The notes: generated by a model not told the origin, from the sequence alone. DNA of 64,000 nt from Alphaproteobacteria bacterium (GCA_020638555.1 JACKII010000002.1:372001-436000), one strand, 5' to 3'; shown: positions 51,607-60,661, counted from the stretch's first letter. A program made the numbers and translations.

Positions 51607-52194
51607 ATGTCCGATTTCGTCCTGGACCGCAAAGACGTCATCCCGCAACTGATCCAGAATGCCGATCAGTATCTGATCGTCACCGGGCTCGCCGGCACCG
51701 CGCGCGACATCGCCAATCTCTGCGGCGCGGAGGGCACCAACTATTACAGCATGGCCGGTGCCATGGGCGGCGCGGTCGCCATGGGCCTGGGCCTGGCGCT
51801 GGCGCAGCCGGACAAGCGCGTGCTGGTGGTCACCGGCGACGGCGAACTGCTGATGAATGTCGGCGCGCTCGCCACCGTCGCGGTGATGAACCCGCCCAAT
51901 CTCGGCATTGTCTGCGTCGACAACGGCCATTACGGCGAGACCGGCAATCAGGTCTCGCACACCGGCCACTCGACCGACCTGGCGGTGATGGCGAGTGGCG
52001 CCGGCATCAAGCAGGTGCGCACCGTGGCCAAGGAAGGCGAGATCGCCGACGCGGCGGCGATGATCAAGGGCGGCAATGCCACCTTCTTCGTCCACCTCAA
52101 GGTGAACGACAACCCGCCGGCGCCGATCAAGCGCTCGCTGGATGCGAACTATACCAAGACCGTGTTCCGCAAGGCGCTGCTCGGTTCCGCCTGA
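51607..52194 (+). CDS. ThDP-dependent decarboxylase, beta subunit (ComE-like)
   Basis: PP-domain subunit of 195 aa with the ThDP-Mg motif GDGELLMNVGALATVAVMNPPNLGIVCVDN (GDG..N, about 80-110) and HYGETGNQVSHTGHSTDLAVMASGAGI. It completes the active site with the preceding subunit. The pair is closed by a hairpin terminator at 52223-52250. No Xsc or phosphonoacetaldehyde enzyme lies nearby, so the fate of its aldehyde product is not visible here. Confidence 0.82.
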   Translation: MSDFVLDRKDVIPQLIQNADQYLIVTGLAGTARDIANLCGAEGTNYYSMAGAMGGAVAMGLGLALAQPDKRVLVVTGDGELLMNVGALATVAVMNPPNLGIVCVDNGHYGETGNQVSHTGHSTDLAVMASGAGIKQVRTVAKEGEIADAAAMIKGGNATFFVHLKVNDNPPAPIKRSLDANYTKTVFRKALLGSA

Positions 52195-52222
52195 GCCGGG
52201 CCTGTCTTTGGATTCGATGCCG

Positions 52223-52250
52223 ACGGCCCCGGAGTTCGCTTCGGGGCCGT
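52223..52250 (+). terminator. Hairpin terminator after the ThDP decarboxylase pair
   Basis: ACGGCCCCG (52223-52231) pairs with CGGGGCCGT (52242-52250) around a GAGTTCGCTT loop; TTCGTT follows. Confidence 0.7.
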
Positions 52251-52299
52251 TCGTTCGCGACGCCAGCGCGCGCCGTGACCCACCGGGAAGGGAGGCCGC

Positions 52300-53256
52300 A
52301 TGACCCACCGAAAAATCGCCATTGTCGGCACCGGCCTGGTCGGCCGCGCCTGGTCCATCGTATTCGCCCGCGCCGGCCATCCGGTCTCGATCTTCGATCC
52401 CATGGACGGCGCCGCCGAACGGGCGCTGGCGCTGATCGCGGCCAACCTGCCTGACCTCGCCGCCGCCGACCTGCTGCGCGGCGAGACGCCGCCGGATGTG
52501 CTGGCCCGCATCGCCCGTGCCGACAGCCTGGAGCAGGCCCTGGACGGGGCCGTCCATTGCCAGGAAAGCGCGCCGGAGCGGGTGGAGGTGAAGGCGGCGC
52601 TTTACAAGGACCTGGACCGCATCGCCGCGCCGGCGACGGTGCTGGCCTCCTCCACCAGCGGCATCCCGGCCTCGCAATTCTCCGAAGGTCTGGCGGGCCA
52701 GCGCCGGGTGCTGGTGGCCCATCCGATCAACCCGCCGCACATCATCCCGCTGGTGGAGATCGTGCCGGCGCCGTGGACCGACCCGGCTCTCGTGCAGCGG
52801 ACCCGCGACCTGATGGCCGCTGTCGGCCAGAGCCCGATCAGCACCACGCGCGAGATCAACGGCTTCATCGTCAACCGCCTTCAGGGCGCCCTGCTGGCCG
52901 AGGCGTTCCGGCTGGTGCAGGACGGTGTCTGTTCGGTGGCGGACGTGGATGCGGCGGTGGCCGACGGCCTGGGCCTGCGCTGGTCGTTCATCGGCCCGTT
53001 CGAGACCATCGACCTGAACTCGGCCCGGGGCGTGCCCGGCTATTGCGACATGCTGGGCCAGCTTTACTATGATCTGGCGAAGGAACAGGCGGACCCGCGC
53101 GAGTGGACGCCTGGCCTCGTCGCGGACATCGACCGCCAGCGCCGCGCCGCCCTGCCCATGGACCGGCACCAGGCGCGGCAGGACTGGCGCGACCGGCGGC
53201 TGGCCGCATTGGTCGGCCACAAGAGACAACAGGCGAAGCAAGACACGCCAGACTAG
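52300..53256 (+). CDS. 3-hydroxyacyl-CoA dehydrogenase family (lambda-crystallin/L-gulonate dehydrogenase-like)
   Basis: NAD-dependent dehydrogenase of 318 aa. The Rossmann motif is GTGLVGRAWSIVFARAG (about 10-26), followed by ASSTSGIPASQF, HPINPPHIIPLVEIV (catalytic His) and INGFIVNRLQGALLAEAFRLV. The size and the HPINPPH stretch favour the lambda-crystallin/L-gulonate 3-dehydrogenase subgroup over fatty-acid oxidation enzymes. GGGAGG lies 5 bases before the ATG; the Gfo/Idh gene follows 18 bases later. Confidence 0.86.
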   Translation: MTHRKIAIVGTGLVGRAWSIVFARAGHPVSIFDPMDGAAERALALIAANLPDLAAADLLRGETPPDVLARIARADSLEQALDGAVHCQESAPERVEVKAALYKDLDRIAAPATVLASSTSGIPASQFSEGLAGQRRVLVAHPINPPHIIPLVEIVPAPWTDPALVQRTRDLMAAVGQSPISTTREINGFIVNRLQGALLAEAFRLVQDGVCSVADVDAAVADGLGLRWSFIGPFETIDLNSARGVPGYCDMLGQLYYDLAKEQADPREWTPGLVADIDRQRRAALPMDRHQARQDWRDRRLAALVGHKRQQAKQDTPD

Positions 53257-53274
53257 GAAGAAGGACGAAACGCC

Positions 53275-54330
53275 ATGACCGATTCCCCCATCCGCATCGG
53301 CCTGATCGGCGCCGGCGGCAATGTCCGTTCGCGCCACATTCCCGGCTTCCGCCAGCAATCGGGCGTGGAGATCGTGGCGGTCGCGAACCGCACCCGCGCC
53401 TCCGGCCAGGCCATTGCCGACGAGTTCGGCATTGCCCGCGTGTATGACGGTTGGCCGGAGGTGCTGGCCGATCCCGAGGTCGATGCGGTCTGCATCGGCA
53501 CCTGGCCCTACATGCACCGCACGCTCACCGTTGCCGCGCTGGAAGCGGGCAAGCACGTCATGTGCGAGGCGCGCATGGCCATGAACCTGTCCGACGCCCG
53601 GCACATGCTGGCCGCCGCGCGCAAGCGCCCGGACCTGGTCGCCCAGATCGTGCCGGCGCCGCACACGCTGGCCTTCGACCGCACCATCCGCGAGATGGTG
53701 GCCGGCGGCGCCGTCGGCGACATCATCGCCGTCGACGCCCGCATCGCCGCCGCCCGCGCCTTCCCGGATGCGAGCGGGCCGGTGCACTGGCGCCAGGACC
53801 GCGACCTCTCCGGCAACAACATCATGAATATGGGCATCTGGTACGAGGCGATGATGCGCTGGGTCGGCCCGATGAAGACGGTCATGGCCGTCGGCCAGAG
53901 CGTCGTGAAGCACCGGCTCGACGCCGACGGCCATCGCGTCGCCATGCGCATTCCCGACCATATCGACGTGATCGGCGAGTTGGAGCAGGGCGGCCAGATG
54001 CGCTTCAACGTCTCCAGCGTGGTTGGGCACATGCCGTCGCTTGCCGACGTCCACATTTTCGGCACCGACGGCACGATCCGCCTGCACCAGCCGGTTGGCG
54101 GCGCCATGGCGCTTTCGGCGGGCAAGCGGGGCGATGCGGATCTCTCGGCCGTCGCCATCGACCCGGCCAGGCAGGGCGGCTGGCGCGTGGAAGAGGAATT
54201 CGTCAACGCCATCCGCGGCCGCGAGCCGATCACCCACACCGATTTCGTCACCGGCTGCCAATACATGGAGTGGACCGACGCCGTCACGCTCAGCCTGCGC
54301 CAGCGCCGGACGGTGACCCTGCCGCTCTGA
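53275..54330 (+). CDS. Gfo/Idh/MocA family oxidoreductase
   Basis: Two-domain dehydrogenase of 351 aa: N-terminal Rossmann domain (IRIGLIGAGGNVRSRHIPGF) and C-terminal Gfo/Idh domain (AGGAVGDIIAVDARIAAAR, FVTGCQYMEWTDAV). The EKP motif that usually binds cofactor and substrate reads CEARMAMN, lacking the Lys. It forms an operon with the preceding dehydrogenase and ends at a hairpin. Probably acts on a sugar or polyol; substrate not known. Confidence 0.86.
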   Translation: MTDSPIRIGLIGAGGNVRSRHIPGFRQQSGVEIVAVANRTRASGQAIADEFGIARVYDGWPEVLADPEVDAVCIGTWPYMHRTLTVAALEAGKHVMCEARMAMNLSDARHMLAAARKRPDLVAQIVPAPHTLAFDRTIREMVAGGAVGDIIAVDARIAAARAFPDASGPVHWRQDRDLSGNNIMNMGIWYEAMMRWVGPMKTVMAVGQSVVKHRLDADGHRVAMRIPDHIDVIGELEQGGQMRFNVSSVVGHMPSLADVHIFGTDGTIRLHQPVGGAMALSAGKRGDADLSAVAIDPARQGGWRVEEEFVNAIRGREPITHTDFVTGCQYMEWTDAVTLSLRQRRTVTLPL

Positions 54331-54351
54331 CCGGCCCGACGGGCCAAGCGA

Positions 54352-54391
54352 CAACGCGCCGCAACGCCGGCTGTGGCGGCAAGGCGCGTTG
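54352..54391 (+). terminator. Hairpin terminator after the Gfo/Idh gene
   Basis: CAACGCGCC (54352-54360) pairs with GGCGCGTTG (54383-54391), with an inner GCCG/CGGC stem. It ends 4 bases before the FNR-type box of the next gene. Confidence 0.7.
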
Positions 54392-54394
54392 CCG

Positions 54395-54408
54395 TTGATC
54401 TACATCAA
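54395..54408 (+). promoter_or_regulatory. FNR/Anr-type box
   Basis: TTGAT-CTAC-ATCAA is an exact match to the FNR-family consensus TTGAT-N4-ATCAA. It lies 74-90 bases upstream of the Baeyer-Villiger-type monooxygenase ATG, a position suited to activation. A Crp/Fnr-family gene is in the window at 24.4 kb, but its recognition helix differs from FNR, so the binding protein may be another. Confidence 0.75.
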
Positions 54409-54481
54409 AGGTATTAGGTCGCCGATGCGCTTGTGATGACATCCGAGCCTGTCGGAAGAAAATGCGTTAACGGAAGGAACG

Positions 54482-56125
54482 ATGATGGACACGGCAACCG
54501 CAACCCGTCCGGACGCCCGCGCCGCCGCGGGGCTGGACTATGACACCATCATTATCGGCGCCGGCCTTTCCGGCATGTACCAGCTCTATCGCCTGCGCAA
54601 TCAGGGCCAGAAGGTGCGGGTGTTCGAGATGGGCACCGGCGTCGGCGGCACCTGGTACTGGAACCGCTATCCCGGCTGCCGCTTCGATTCCGAAAGCTAT
54701 TCCTACGGCTATTCCTGGAGCGAGGAAGTGCTGAAGGAATGGGACTGGACCGAGCATTTCGCGCCGCAGCCCGAGACCGAGCGCTATTGCAACTTCGTCG
54801 CCGACAAGTTCGACCTGCGCAAGGACATCCAGTTCAAGGCCAAGGTCGCCTCCGCCCACTATCGGGACGACAGCCAGTCCTGGGAGATCACGCTGGCGGA
54901 CGGCAGCACCCACACCGCCCGCTGGCTGGTGACCGCGATCGGGCCGCTGTCCGCCCCGGTGTTCCCGCGCATCAAGGGGCGCGACACCTATAAGGGCGAG
55001 GCCTATCACACCGGCCTCTGGCCGAAGCACGAGGTGACGTTCGAGGGCAAGAACGTGGCCGTCATCGGCACCGGCGCGACCGGCGTCCAGGCGATCACCG
55101 AGATCGCCAAGACCGCCAAGAGCCTGACCGTGTTCCAGCGCCGGCCGAACTGGTGCAAGCCGCTGCGCAACAAGAAAATCCCCAAGGCGGAAATGGATCA
55201 GATCCGCGCCCGCTATGACGAGATTTTCCGCAAGTGCCAGGAAAGCGCCACCTGTTTCCTGCACACGCCCGACAAGCGCAACACATTCGACGCCACGCCG
55301 GCGGAGCGCGAGGCGTTCTGGGAGCATCAGTACAACGAGCCGGGCTTTTCCATGTGGGTCGGCGGCTTCCGGGACATGATGACCAACCGCGCCGCCAATG
55401 ACGCGGTGTCGGAATTCGTCGCCAACAAGATCCGCGAGCGCGTCAAGGACCCCAAGGTCGCCGAACTGCTGGTGCCGAAGGAGCACGGCTTCGGCACCCG
55501 CCGCGTGCCCCAGGAAAGCGGCTATTACGAGGTCTACAACCAGGACAATGTCGAACTGGTCTCGATCCTCGAAACCCCGATCGAGGAGATCACCGAGGCC
55601 GGCCTGCGCACCGCGGAGCGCGAATTCGAATTCGACATGATCGTCTACGCCACCGGCTTCGACGCCATCACCGGCAGTTTCGACCGGATCGACATCCGCG
55701 GCGCCGGCGGCCAGGCGCTGAAGGACAAGTGGAAGGGCGGGCCGAAGACCTTTGTCGGCGTGCTGGTGCGCGATTTCCCCAACATGTTCATGCTGGTCGG
55801 CCCGCACACCGCGCTCGGCAACATTCCGCGCTCCATCGAATACAATGTGGAGTGGGTGGACGACCTGATCGGCTATCTCTCGACCAATGGCTATACCTAC
55901 GCCAATGCGTCGGCGGAAGGCGAGGCCGACTGGACCGAGGTGGTCGTCCGGTCGAACCATGGCCTGCTGTCGTCCGAGGTCGATAGCTGGATGACCGGCG
56001 TCAACCAGAATGTCGAGGGCAAGCAGCAACGCATCATCGCGCGCTATAGCGGCACCGCGCCGCAATACCGCGAATACTGCGACCGCGTCGCCGCCAACGG
56101 CTATCGCGAAATCGAGACGCGCTAG
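54482..56125 (+). CDS. Baeyer-Villiger-type flavin monooxygenase
   Basis: Class B flavoprotein monooxygenase of 547 aa (cyclohexanone monooxygenase-like). FAD motif GAGLSGMYQLYRL (about 27), GGTWYWNRYPGCRFDSESYSY, the Baeyer-Villiger fingerprint YKGEAYHTGLWP (Tyr in place of Phe), NADPH motif GTGATGVQ and the late ATGFDAITGSF occur in order. It inserts oxygen next to a ketone. The second ATG at 54485 is better spaced from GGAAGG than the first. It is the only gene downstream of an FNR-type box, which is unexpected for an O2-dependent enzyme. Confidence 0.88.
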   Translation: MMDTATATRPDARAAAGLDYDTIIIGAGLSGMYQLYRLRNQGQKVRVFEMGTGVGGTWYWNRYPGCRFDSESYSYGYSWSEEVLKEWDWTEHFAPQPETERYCNFVADKFDLRKDIQFKAKVASAHYRDDSQSWEITLADGSTHTARWLVTAIGPLSAPVFPRIKGRDTYKGEAYHTGLWPKHEVTFEGKNVAVIGTGATGVQAITEIAKTAKSLTVFQRRPNWCKPLRNKKIPKAEMDQIRARYDEIFRKCQESATCFLHTPDKRNTFDATPAEREAFWEHQYNEPGFSMWVGGFRDMMTNRAANDAVSEFVANKIRERVKDPKVAELLVPKEHGFGTRRVPQESGYYEVYNQDNVELVSILETPIEEITEAGLRTAEREFEFDMIVYATGFDAITGSFDRIDIRGAGGQALKDKWKGGPKTFVGVLVRDFPNMFMLVGPHTALGNIPRSIEYNVEWVDDLIGYLSTNGYTYANASAEGEADWTEVVVRSNHGLLSSEVDSWMTGVNQNVEGKQQRIIARYSGTAPQYREYCDRVAANGYREIETR

Positions 56126-56217
56126 GCGGCTCTTTTGGGGGGGAGGGGCATCGCCCCACCCTCCTGCTGCCATCGGCCCGCTCCGAGGCCTCAGGCGCTC
56201 CTGGGCCATTTTGGGCG

Positions 56218-56310
56218 CTTTCCCGGGCTTGACCCGGGATCCCCAGCGCGCCGGGCGCCGACCGGGCCGGCGATCACGCCGAAGGAGATCCCGGGTCAAG
56301 CCCGGGAAAG
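56218..56310. repeat. Perfect 24-bp inverted repeat, family E
   Basis: The left arm (56218-56241, CTTTCCCGGGCTTGACCCGG..) and the right arm (56287-56310) are exact reverse complements over 24 bases around a 45-base centre; a partial third arm follows at 56315-56334. It lies between the convergent monooxygenase and CoA-transferase genes and could end both transcripts. Confidence 0.9.
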
Positions 56311-56359
56311 CTAGGGGGTCACGCCTGGGAAAGCGCAAGGCGCGCGGAGGCGTCCCGTC

Positions 56360-57553
56360 CTACACCACGCCCTTGGCCCGCAGCGCCGCCACATCCACCC
56401 CCAACGCACCCAGCACCGCGTCGGTGTCCTGGCCGAGGCGGGGCGGGGAGCGGCGGGGTGCCGTGGTCTCGCCATTCGCCTTGAAGCCCAGGCTCGGCAG
56501 GGCGACCGTGCGGGCGAGCCCGTCCAGCGCCACCGGCTGCATCAGGCCGCGGGCGGCCAGTTGCGGCTCGCCCAGCACCTCGTCCATGCGGCGGACGCGA
56601 ACGCCGGGGACGCGGGCGTCGTCCAGAAAGGCTTCCCATTCCGCGGCCGTTTTGGTGCGGAACAGCGCGGCGAACTCCGCCCGCAGCGCGGGCGCATTCC
56701 GTTTGCGCGCCGTCCGCTCGGCAAAGCGCTCGTCCTCCAGCAGGTCGGCGCGGCCGATGGCGCGGCAGAGGGTCTGGAACTGGCGCTCGTTGTTGGCGGC
56801 CAGCATGATCAGGCCGTCTTGAGTCTCATAGGTGCCGGAGGACGGCGAGCCGCTGAACGCCTCGTTGCCGGTGGGCGGCGGCGGCGTGCCGGTGGCCGCG
56901 GTCGAGACCGCCAGCGAGGCCATCAGCAGCATGGCGGTATCCAGCATGGCGACGTCGACGCGCTGGCCCGCCCCCGTCCGCTCCCGCTCCAGCAGGGCGG
57001 AGACGACGGCAAAGGCGCCCATCAGGCCGGTGGCATAGTCCACATAGGGGCTGCCGACCTTGTTCGGCACCGTCTCCGGCGTGCCGGTGGTGTGCATGAT
57101 GCCGACCATGCCCTGGATGATGTGGTCGTAGGCCGGGCGATGGCCCAGCGGCCCGTCCTGGCCGAAGGCGCTGAGCGAGGCATAGACCAGGGTCGGGTTC
57201 AGGTCCCTCACATCCTCATAGCCGATGCCGAGCCCGGCGGCGGTGCCCGGCTTGAAATTCTCGACGAACACGTCGGCGGTCTGGATCAACTGTTTCAGGA
57301 CCGCCACGCCCTCTGCCGTTTTCAGGTTGAGGCAGACCGATTTCTTGTCGGCGTTCTGGGTCAGGAAGCCGAGGGAATAGCCGGCGGCGCTCAATTCCGC
57401 ATCCTCGCCGCCGAGGCGGGTCCAGTCGCCCTGGCCGGGCAGTTCGATCTTGATGACCTCCGCCCCCATCAGCGCCAGCTGGTAGGTGCAGTAGGGGCCG
57501 GCCAGGACCTGGGTCACGTCGATCACGCGCTTGCCGGCAAGGGGCTGGAACAT
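56360..57553 (-). CDS. CaiB/BaiF family CoA-transferase
   Basis: Family III CoA-transferase of 397 aa: GKRVIDVTQVLAGPYCTYQLALMGAEVIKIELP, LKTAEGVAVLKQLIQTADVFVENFKPGTAAGLGIGYEDV, VDYATGLMGAF and RVDVAMLDTAMLLM with the catalytic Asp. It is a paralog of the protein at 49.7 kb but not close. It is the last gene of a minus-strand operon with the TctC-TctA-TctB transporter and an SDR, suggesting it activates an imported carboxylate as its CoA ester. Confidence 0.9.
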   Translation of the reverse strand: MFQPLAGKRVIDVTQVLAGPYCTYQLALMGAEVIKIELPGQGDWTRLGGEDAELSAAGYSLGFLTQNADKKSVCLNLKTAEGVAVLKQLIQTADVFVENFKPGTAAGLGIGYEDVRDLNPTLVYASLSAFGQDGPLGHRPAYDHIIQGMVGIMHTTGTPETVPNKVGSPYVDYATGLMGAFAVVSALLERERTGAGQRVDVAMLDTAMLLMASLAVSTAATGTPPPPTGNEAFSGSPSSGTYETQDGLIMLAANNERQFQTLCRAIGRADLLEDERFAERTARKRNAPALRAEFAALFRTKTAAEWEAFLDDARVPGVRVRRMDEVLGEPQLAARGLMQPVALDGLARTVALPSLGFKANGETTAPRRSPPRLGQDTDAVLGALGVDVAALRAKGVV

Positions 57554-57632
57554 GGCGGTTGGTCTTTCGTTGGTGCGGCGCGCCTTCCGGAGCGGCTGGC
57601 CCGTCCGGAAGGCGATGCTTGCCGAGGGGGGC

Positions 57633-58589
57633 TTATTTCGGCGGTTCGTAGCCGGAGGCTTTGATCATCGCGGCCGTCTCTGCGTCCGTCTTCTGCACGA
57701 AGGCAGTGACCTTGTCATGGCCCATATAGCTGATCGGCATTTGCAGCTTGGCCGAGATATCCTTCATCTCCGGCTGCTCCACCGCCCAGGCGACCGCGGC
57801 GTCCATCTTGGCGACGATGGCAGGATCGGTGCCTTTCGGAAAGGCGATCACGGTGGGCGCGTCGCTGGCGCCCTGGTAGCCCAGTTCCGTCAGGGTCGGC
57901 GCGTCGGGCGTTTGCGGCTGGCGCTTGGTCGTGGTGACGGCCAGGACCTTCATCTTGTCCGGATAGCGGGCGTGAATGCCGCCGGAATAGGCCGTCGAAA
58001 CCTGGCCGCCCAGCACCAGTTGCACCATGCCGGCGCCGCCCTTGGTGGGAATATAGTTGATGTCGAGCCCGTCCTTCTCGGCAATCAACTGCATCAGGAT
58101 GCGGGCATAGGGGCTGAGCGCGGCGTATTTCGTGCCGGGATGTTCCTTGGCATAGGCGACGAAGCCCTTCATGTCGTCGAACGGGGCGGAGGACGGCGCG
58201 ACAATGGCCGGCTGGAACTCGGTGGCCGTGCAGCAATAGTCGAAATCGTCCCAGCGGAAGGCGAGGCGCGGGTTCAGGTGCGGGTTCAGCGTCAGGCCGG
58301 ACACCGCGCCGAAGAAGAATGTGTCGCCATCCGGCTTCTGGTGCTTGAACCAGAGCAGCGCCGTCGCCTGGCCGCCGCCCGGCTTGTTCACGACCTTGAC
58401 CGGCACGCCCAGCTTCTCGCCCAGCAGCTTGGCCAGCACGCGTCCCTTGGTGTCGGTGCCGCCGCCGGCCTTGTAGCCGATCAGCATGGTGAGCGGGCCG
58501 TCCGGCCATTCCGCCCGCGCCGGCAGTGCCGCCAGCGCCAGGCCGGCAGCGGCCACCGCCGCCAGTCCGAGGGATTTGAGGATTCGCAT
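57633..58589 (-). CDS. tctC: Tripartite tricarboxylate transporter, periplasmic binding protein
   Basis: Solute-binding protein of 318 aa with signal peptide (MRILKSLGLAAVAAAGLALAALPARA) and the TctC/Bug fold (WPDGPLTMLIGYKAGGGTDTKGRVLAKLLGEKLGVPVKVVNKPGGGQATA, then YSGGIHARYPDKMKVLAVTT). Bug-family proteins bind dicarboxylates and related acids. The conserved pair of Asp or Glu loops is altered and two Cys are adjacent (YCCTATEFQP). It precedes tctA and tctB in reverse of the usual order on the transcript, after them. Confidence 0.92.
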   Translation of the reverse strand: MRILKSLGLAAVAAAGLALAALPARAEWPDGPLTMLIGYKAGGGTDTKGRVLAKLLGEKLGVPVKVVNKPGGGQATALLWFKHQKPDGDTFFFGAVSGLTLNPHLNPRLAFRWDDFDYCCTATEFQPAIVAPSSAPFDDMKGFVAYAKEHPGTKYAALSPYARILMQLIAEKDGLDINYIPTKGGAGMVQLVLGGQVSTAYSGGIHARYPDKMKVLAVTTTKRQPQTPDAPTLTELGYQGASDAPTVIAFPKGTDPAIVAKMDAAVAWAVEQPEMKDISAKLQMPISYMGHDKVTAFVQKTDAETAAMIKASGYEPPK

Positions 58590-58617
58590 GGGCAGTCTCC
58601 CTGTTTCTTGTGAGGCC

Positions 58618-60123
58618 TCAGGCGGCCGGGGTGGAGGAAGCGCGTTGGCGACGCACGACCGCGACCACGCCCAGAAGCGTCAGCGCCCAGAAGACGATGG
58701 CGATCGGGTGGTCGAAAATCTGCTCCGGCGTGCCCTTCAGCAGGCCGATGGTCTGGCGCAGCGCCAGCTCGAACCCTTCGCCGATGACGAAGCCGATCAG
58801 GAAGGTGACGAAGCTGAAATCGTATTTGCGCGCGAAAAAGCCGATCACGGCGAAAATCGCCATGATGTAGAGCCCGAACATGCCGCCGCCCTGCAGATAC
58901 GAGCCGAGGCAGCAGAGAAACACCACCGCCGACAGCACGATGCTGGGCGAAAGCTTGATGACGCGGGCGAACAGATTCTGGCCGAAATAGCCGATGCAGA
59001 GCAGGATCAGCGAGGCGACCAGCATGGAGGCATAGATGCCCTGCATCAGGTCTGCCTGTTCGATGAACATCAGCGGGCCGGGCGTCACGCCCTGGATGAT
59101 GAAGGCGCCGATCAGGATCGCGGCGATGACGCTGCCGGGAATGCCGAGCGCGAACAGCGGCACGAAGCTGGCCGGCACGACGGCATTGTCGGCGCTCTCG
59201 GCCGCGGCCACGCCCTCGATGGCGCCGTCGCGCTCGAACGCCTCCGGGTCCTTGGCCGCCCGCCGCGCCATGCCATAGGACAGGAACGAGCCGGTGCTGG
59301 CGCCGAGGCCCGGCAGGATGCCGATGAAAATGCCGACAAACGTGCCGCGCACGATGGCGCGGGCCGAGCGTTTCCAGTCGTCCCAGGTGACAACGGCATC
59401 CTCCGGCTTGCCGGAGCCGCGCAGCAGGTCGGTCTCGGCCTCCAGCCGGCGGCGGTTGCCGATCTGCACCATCATTTCAGAAAGCGCCAGCATGCCGATG
59501 GCGACTGGGATCAGCGGCAGGCCGTCATAGAGTTCGTAAAAGCCGAAGATCAGCCGCTCGGTCGAGGTTTCGACCTCCAGCCCGACGGTGGCGCAGAGAA
59601 TGCCGAACAGGCCGGCGATCATGCCCTTGACCAGCGACTTGCCGGAGAGCGCTGCGATGAAGGTCAGCGAGAAGGCCAGGATCGCCACCAGTTCGATCGG
59701 GCCGATGGCGAGGGCATAGTCCGCCAGGGTCTGGGCCAGCAGGATCAGCGCGCAGGTGGAGACGAAATCGCCGATCACGCTGGCGAACAGGCCCATTTTC
59801 AGGGCCTTCTGCGCCTTGCCGGCCCGGGCCAGCGGATAGCCCGCCAGCGCCGTCGGCGCGGACGAGGGCTCGCCCGGCGTGTTCATCAGAATGGCGGAAA
59901 CGGCACTGCCCGCCGCCGAGCCCTTGGAAATGCCGACCAGGAAGGCGATGGCGGTCAGCGGCGCGATATAGAAGGTGATGGGGATCGCCACCGCCGTCGC
60001 CGTGCCCTTGCCGAGGCCCGGCAGCGCGCCGACCAGATAGCCGATGGCGACGCCGAGGGCGACGAAGGCGATATTGTACGGGGTCAGTGCTTGGCCGAAG
60101 CCGGCGATCAGGGCGTCCATCAT
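58618..60123 (-). CDS. tctA: Tripartite tricarboxylate transporter, large permease
   Basis: Membrane permease of 501 aa with about twelve hydrophobic segments. The family loops GALPGLGKGTATAVAIPITFYI and IGILPGLGASTGSFLSYGMARRAAKDPEAFERDGAIEGVAAAESADNAV are clear. The start overlaps the tctB stop as ATGA, so translation is coupled. It forms the transport channel with TctB. Confidence 0.95.
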   Translation of the reverse strand: MMDALIAGFGQALTPYNIAFVALGVAIGYLVGALPGLGKGTATAVAIPITFYIAPLTAIAFLVGISKGSAAGSAVSAILMNTPGEPSSAPTALAGYPLARAGKAQKALKMGLFASVIGDFVSTCALILLAQTLADYALAIGPIELVAILAFSLTFIAALSGKSLVKGMIAGLFGILCATVGLEVETSTERLIFGFYELYDGLPLIPVAIGMLALSEMMVQIGNRRRLEAETDLLRGSGKPEDAVVTWDDWKRSARAIVRGTFVGIFIGILPGLGASTGSFLSYGMARRAAKDPEAFERDGAIEGVAAAESADNAVVPASFVPLFALGIPGSVIAAILIGAFIIQGVTPGPLMFIEQADLMQGIYASMLVASLILLCIGYFGQNLFARVIKLSPSIVLSAVVFLCCLGSYLQGGGMFGLYIMAIFAVIGFFARKYDFSFVTFLIGFVIGEGFELALRQTIGLLKGTPEQIFDHPIAIVFWALTLLGVVAVVRRQRASSTPAA

Positions 60124-60557
60124 TGGATCGCGGTCCCCAGCACCTCGTAGAACAGCAGGTAGATCGCCAGCACCAGGCCACCCGGCAGCGCCAGCAACAG
60201 GTACCAGCGGCGCTCGCCCATATAGAGCATGGGCGCCAGGCAGACGAAGAAGCCGGCCACCGCGGGATGGACGTATTCGAACAGCAGCGCGCCGCAGACG
60301 ACGACGGCGACGATGGCGACCATGGCCGCCCATTCCGACGGCTTGGTCGGCTCCGCCTCCGGCATGCGGCCGCGGGCGGCGTTGAGGGTCAGGATCGCCG
60401 CCAGCACGGTGATGCCAATGGCACAGACCTGCGGCAGCAGGGCCGGCGGCACGACGGCGCCGGTGTTCTGGTCCGTCTGCATCGGAATGATCCAGAACAC
60501 CAGGGCCAGGCCGACGCCCATCAACAGGACGCCGGCAATCAGGTCGGCTTTCGGCAT
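60120..60557 (-). CDS. tctB: Tripartite tricarboxylate transporter, small permease
   Basis: Membrane protein of 145 aa with four hydrophobic segments (about 5-25, 42-60, 78-96, 98-140), typical of TctB. It sits between the SDR gene and tctA and overlaps tctA by 4 bases. Confidence 0.9.
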   Translation of the reverse strand: MPKADLIAGVLLMGVGLALVFWIIPMQTDQNTGAVVPPALLPQVCAIGITVLAAILTLNAARGRMPEAEPTKPSEWAAMVAIVAVVVCGALLFEYVHPAVAGFFVCLAPMLYMGERRWYLLLALPGGLVLAIYLLFYEVLGTAIQ

Positions 60558-60661
60558 GTCCTCGCCTTCGGTTTTTTGGTCATCGGCCGGTTGTCCTGGC
60601 CGTTGCCTTCGACCCTAGCGACGGGTTCCGCCGGCGCCAACCCCCTGGCGCCGCTCGACGA

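Noticed and set aside
51142..54354. A 1070-codon open frame on the minus strand
   Set aside because: It runs antisense through four well-supported genes (ComD/E-like, dehydrogenase, Gfo/Idh) whose motifs are intact. Its composition is Arg/His/Gln/Ala-rich, as expected from the complement of GC-rich codons.
58486..60150. A 554-codon plus-strand frame across tctC and tctA
   Set aside because: It is rich in Asp/Gly/Gln/Arg and has no domain; the minus-strand transporter genes are clear and overlap in the usual way.
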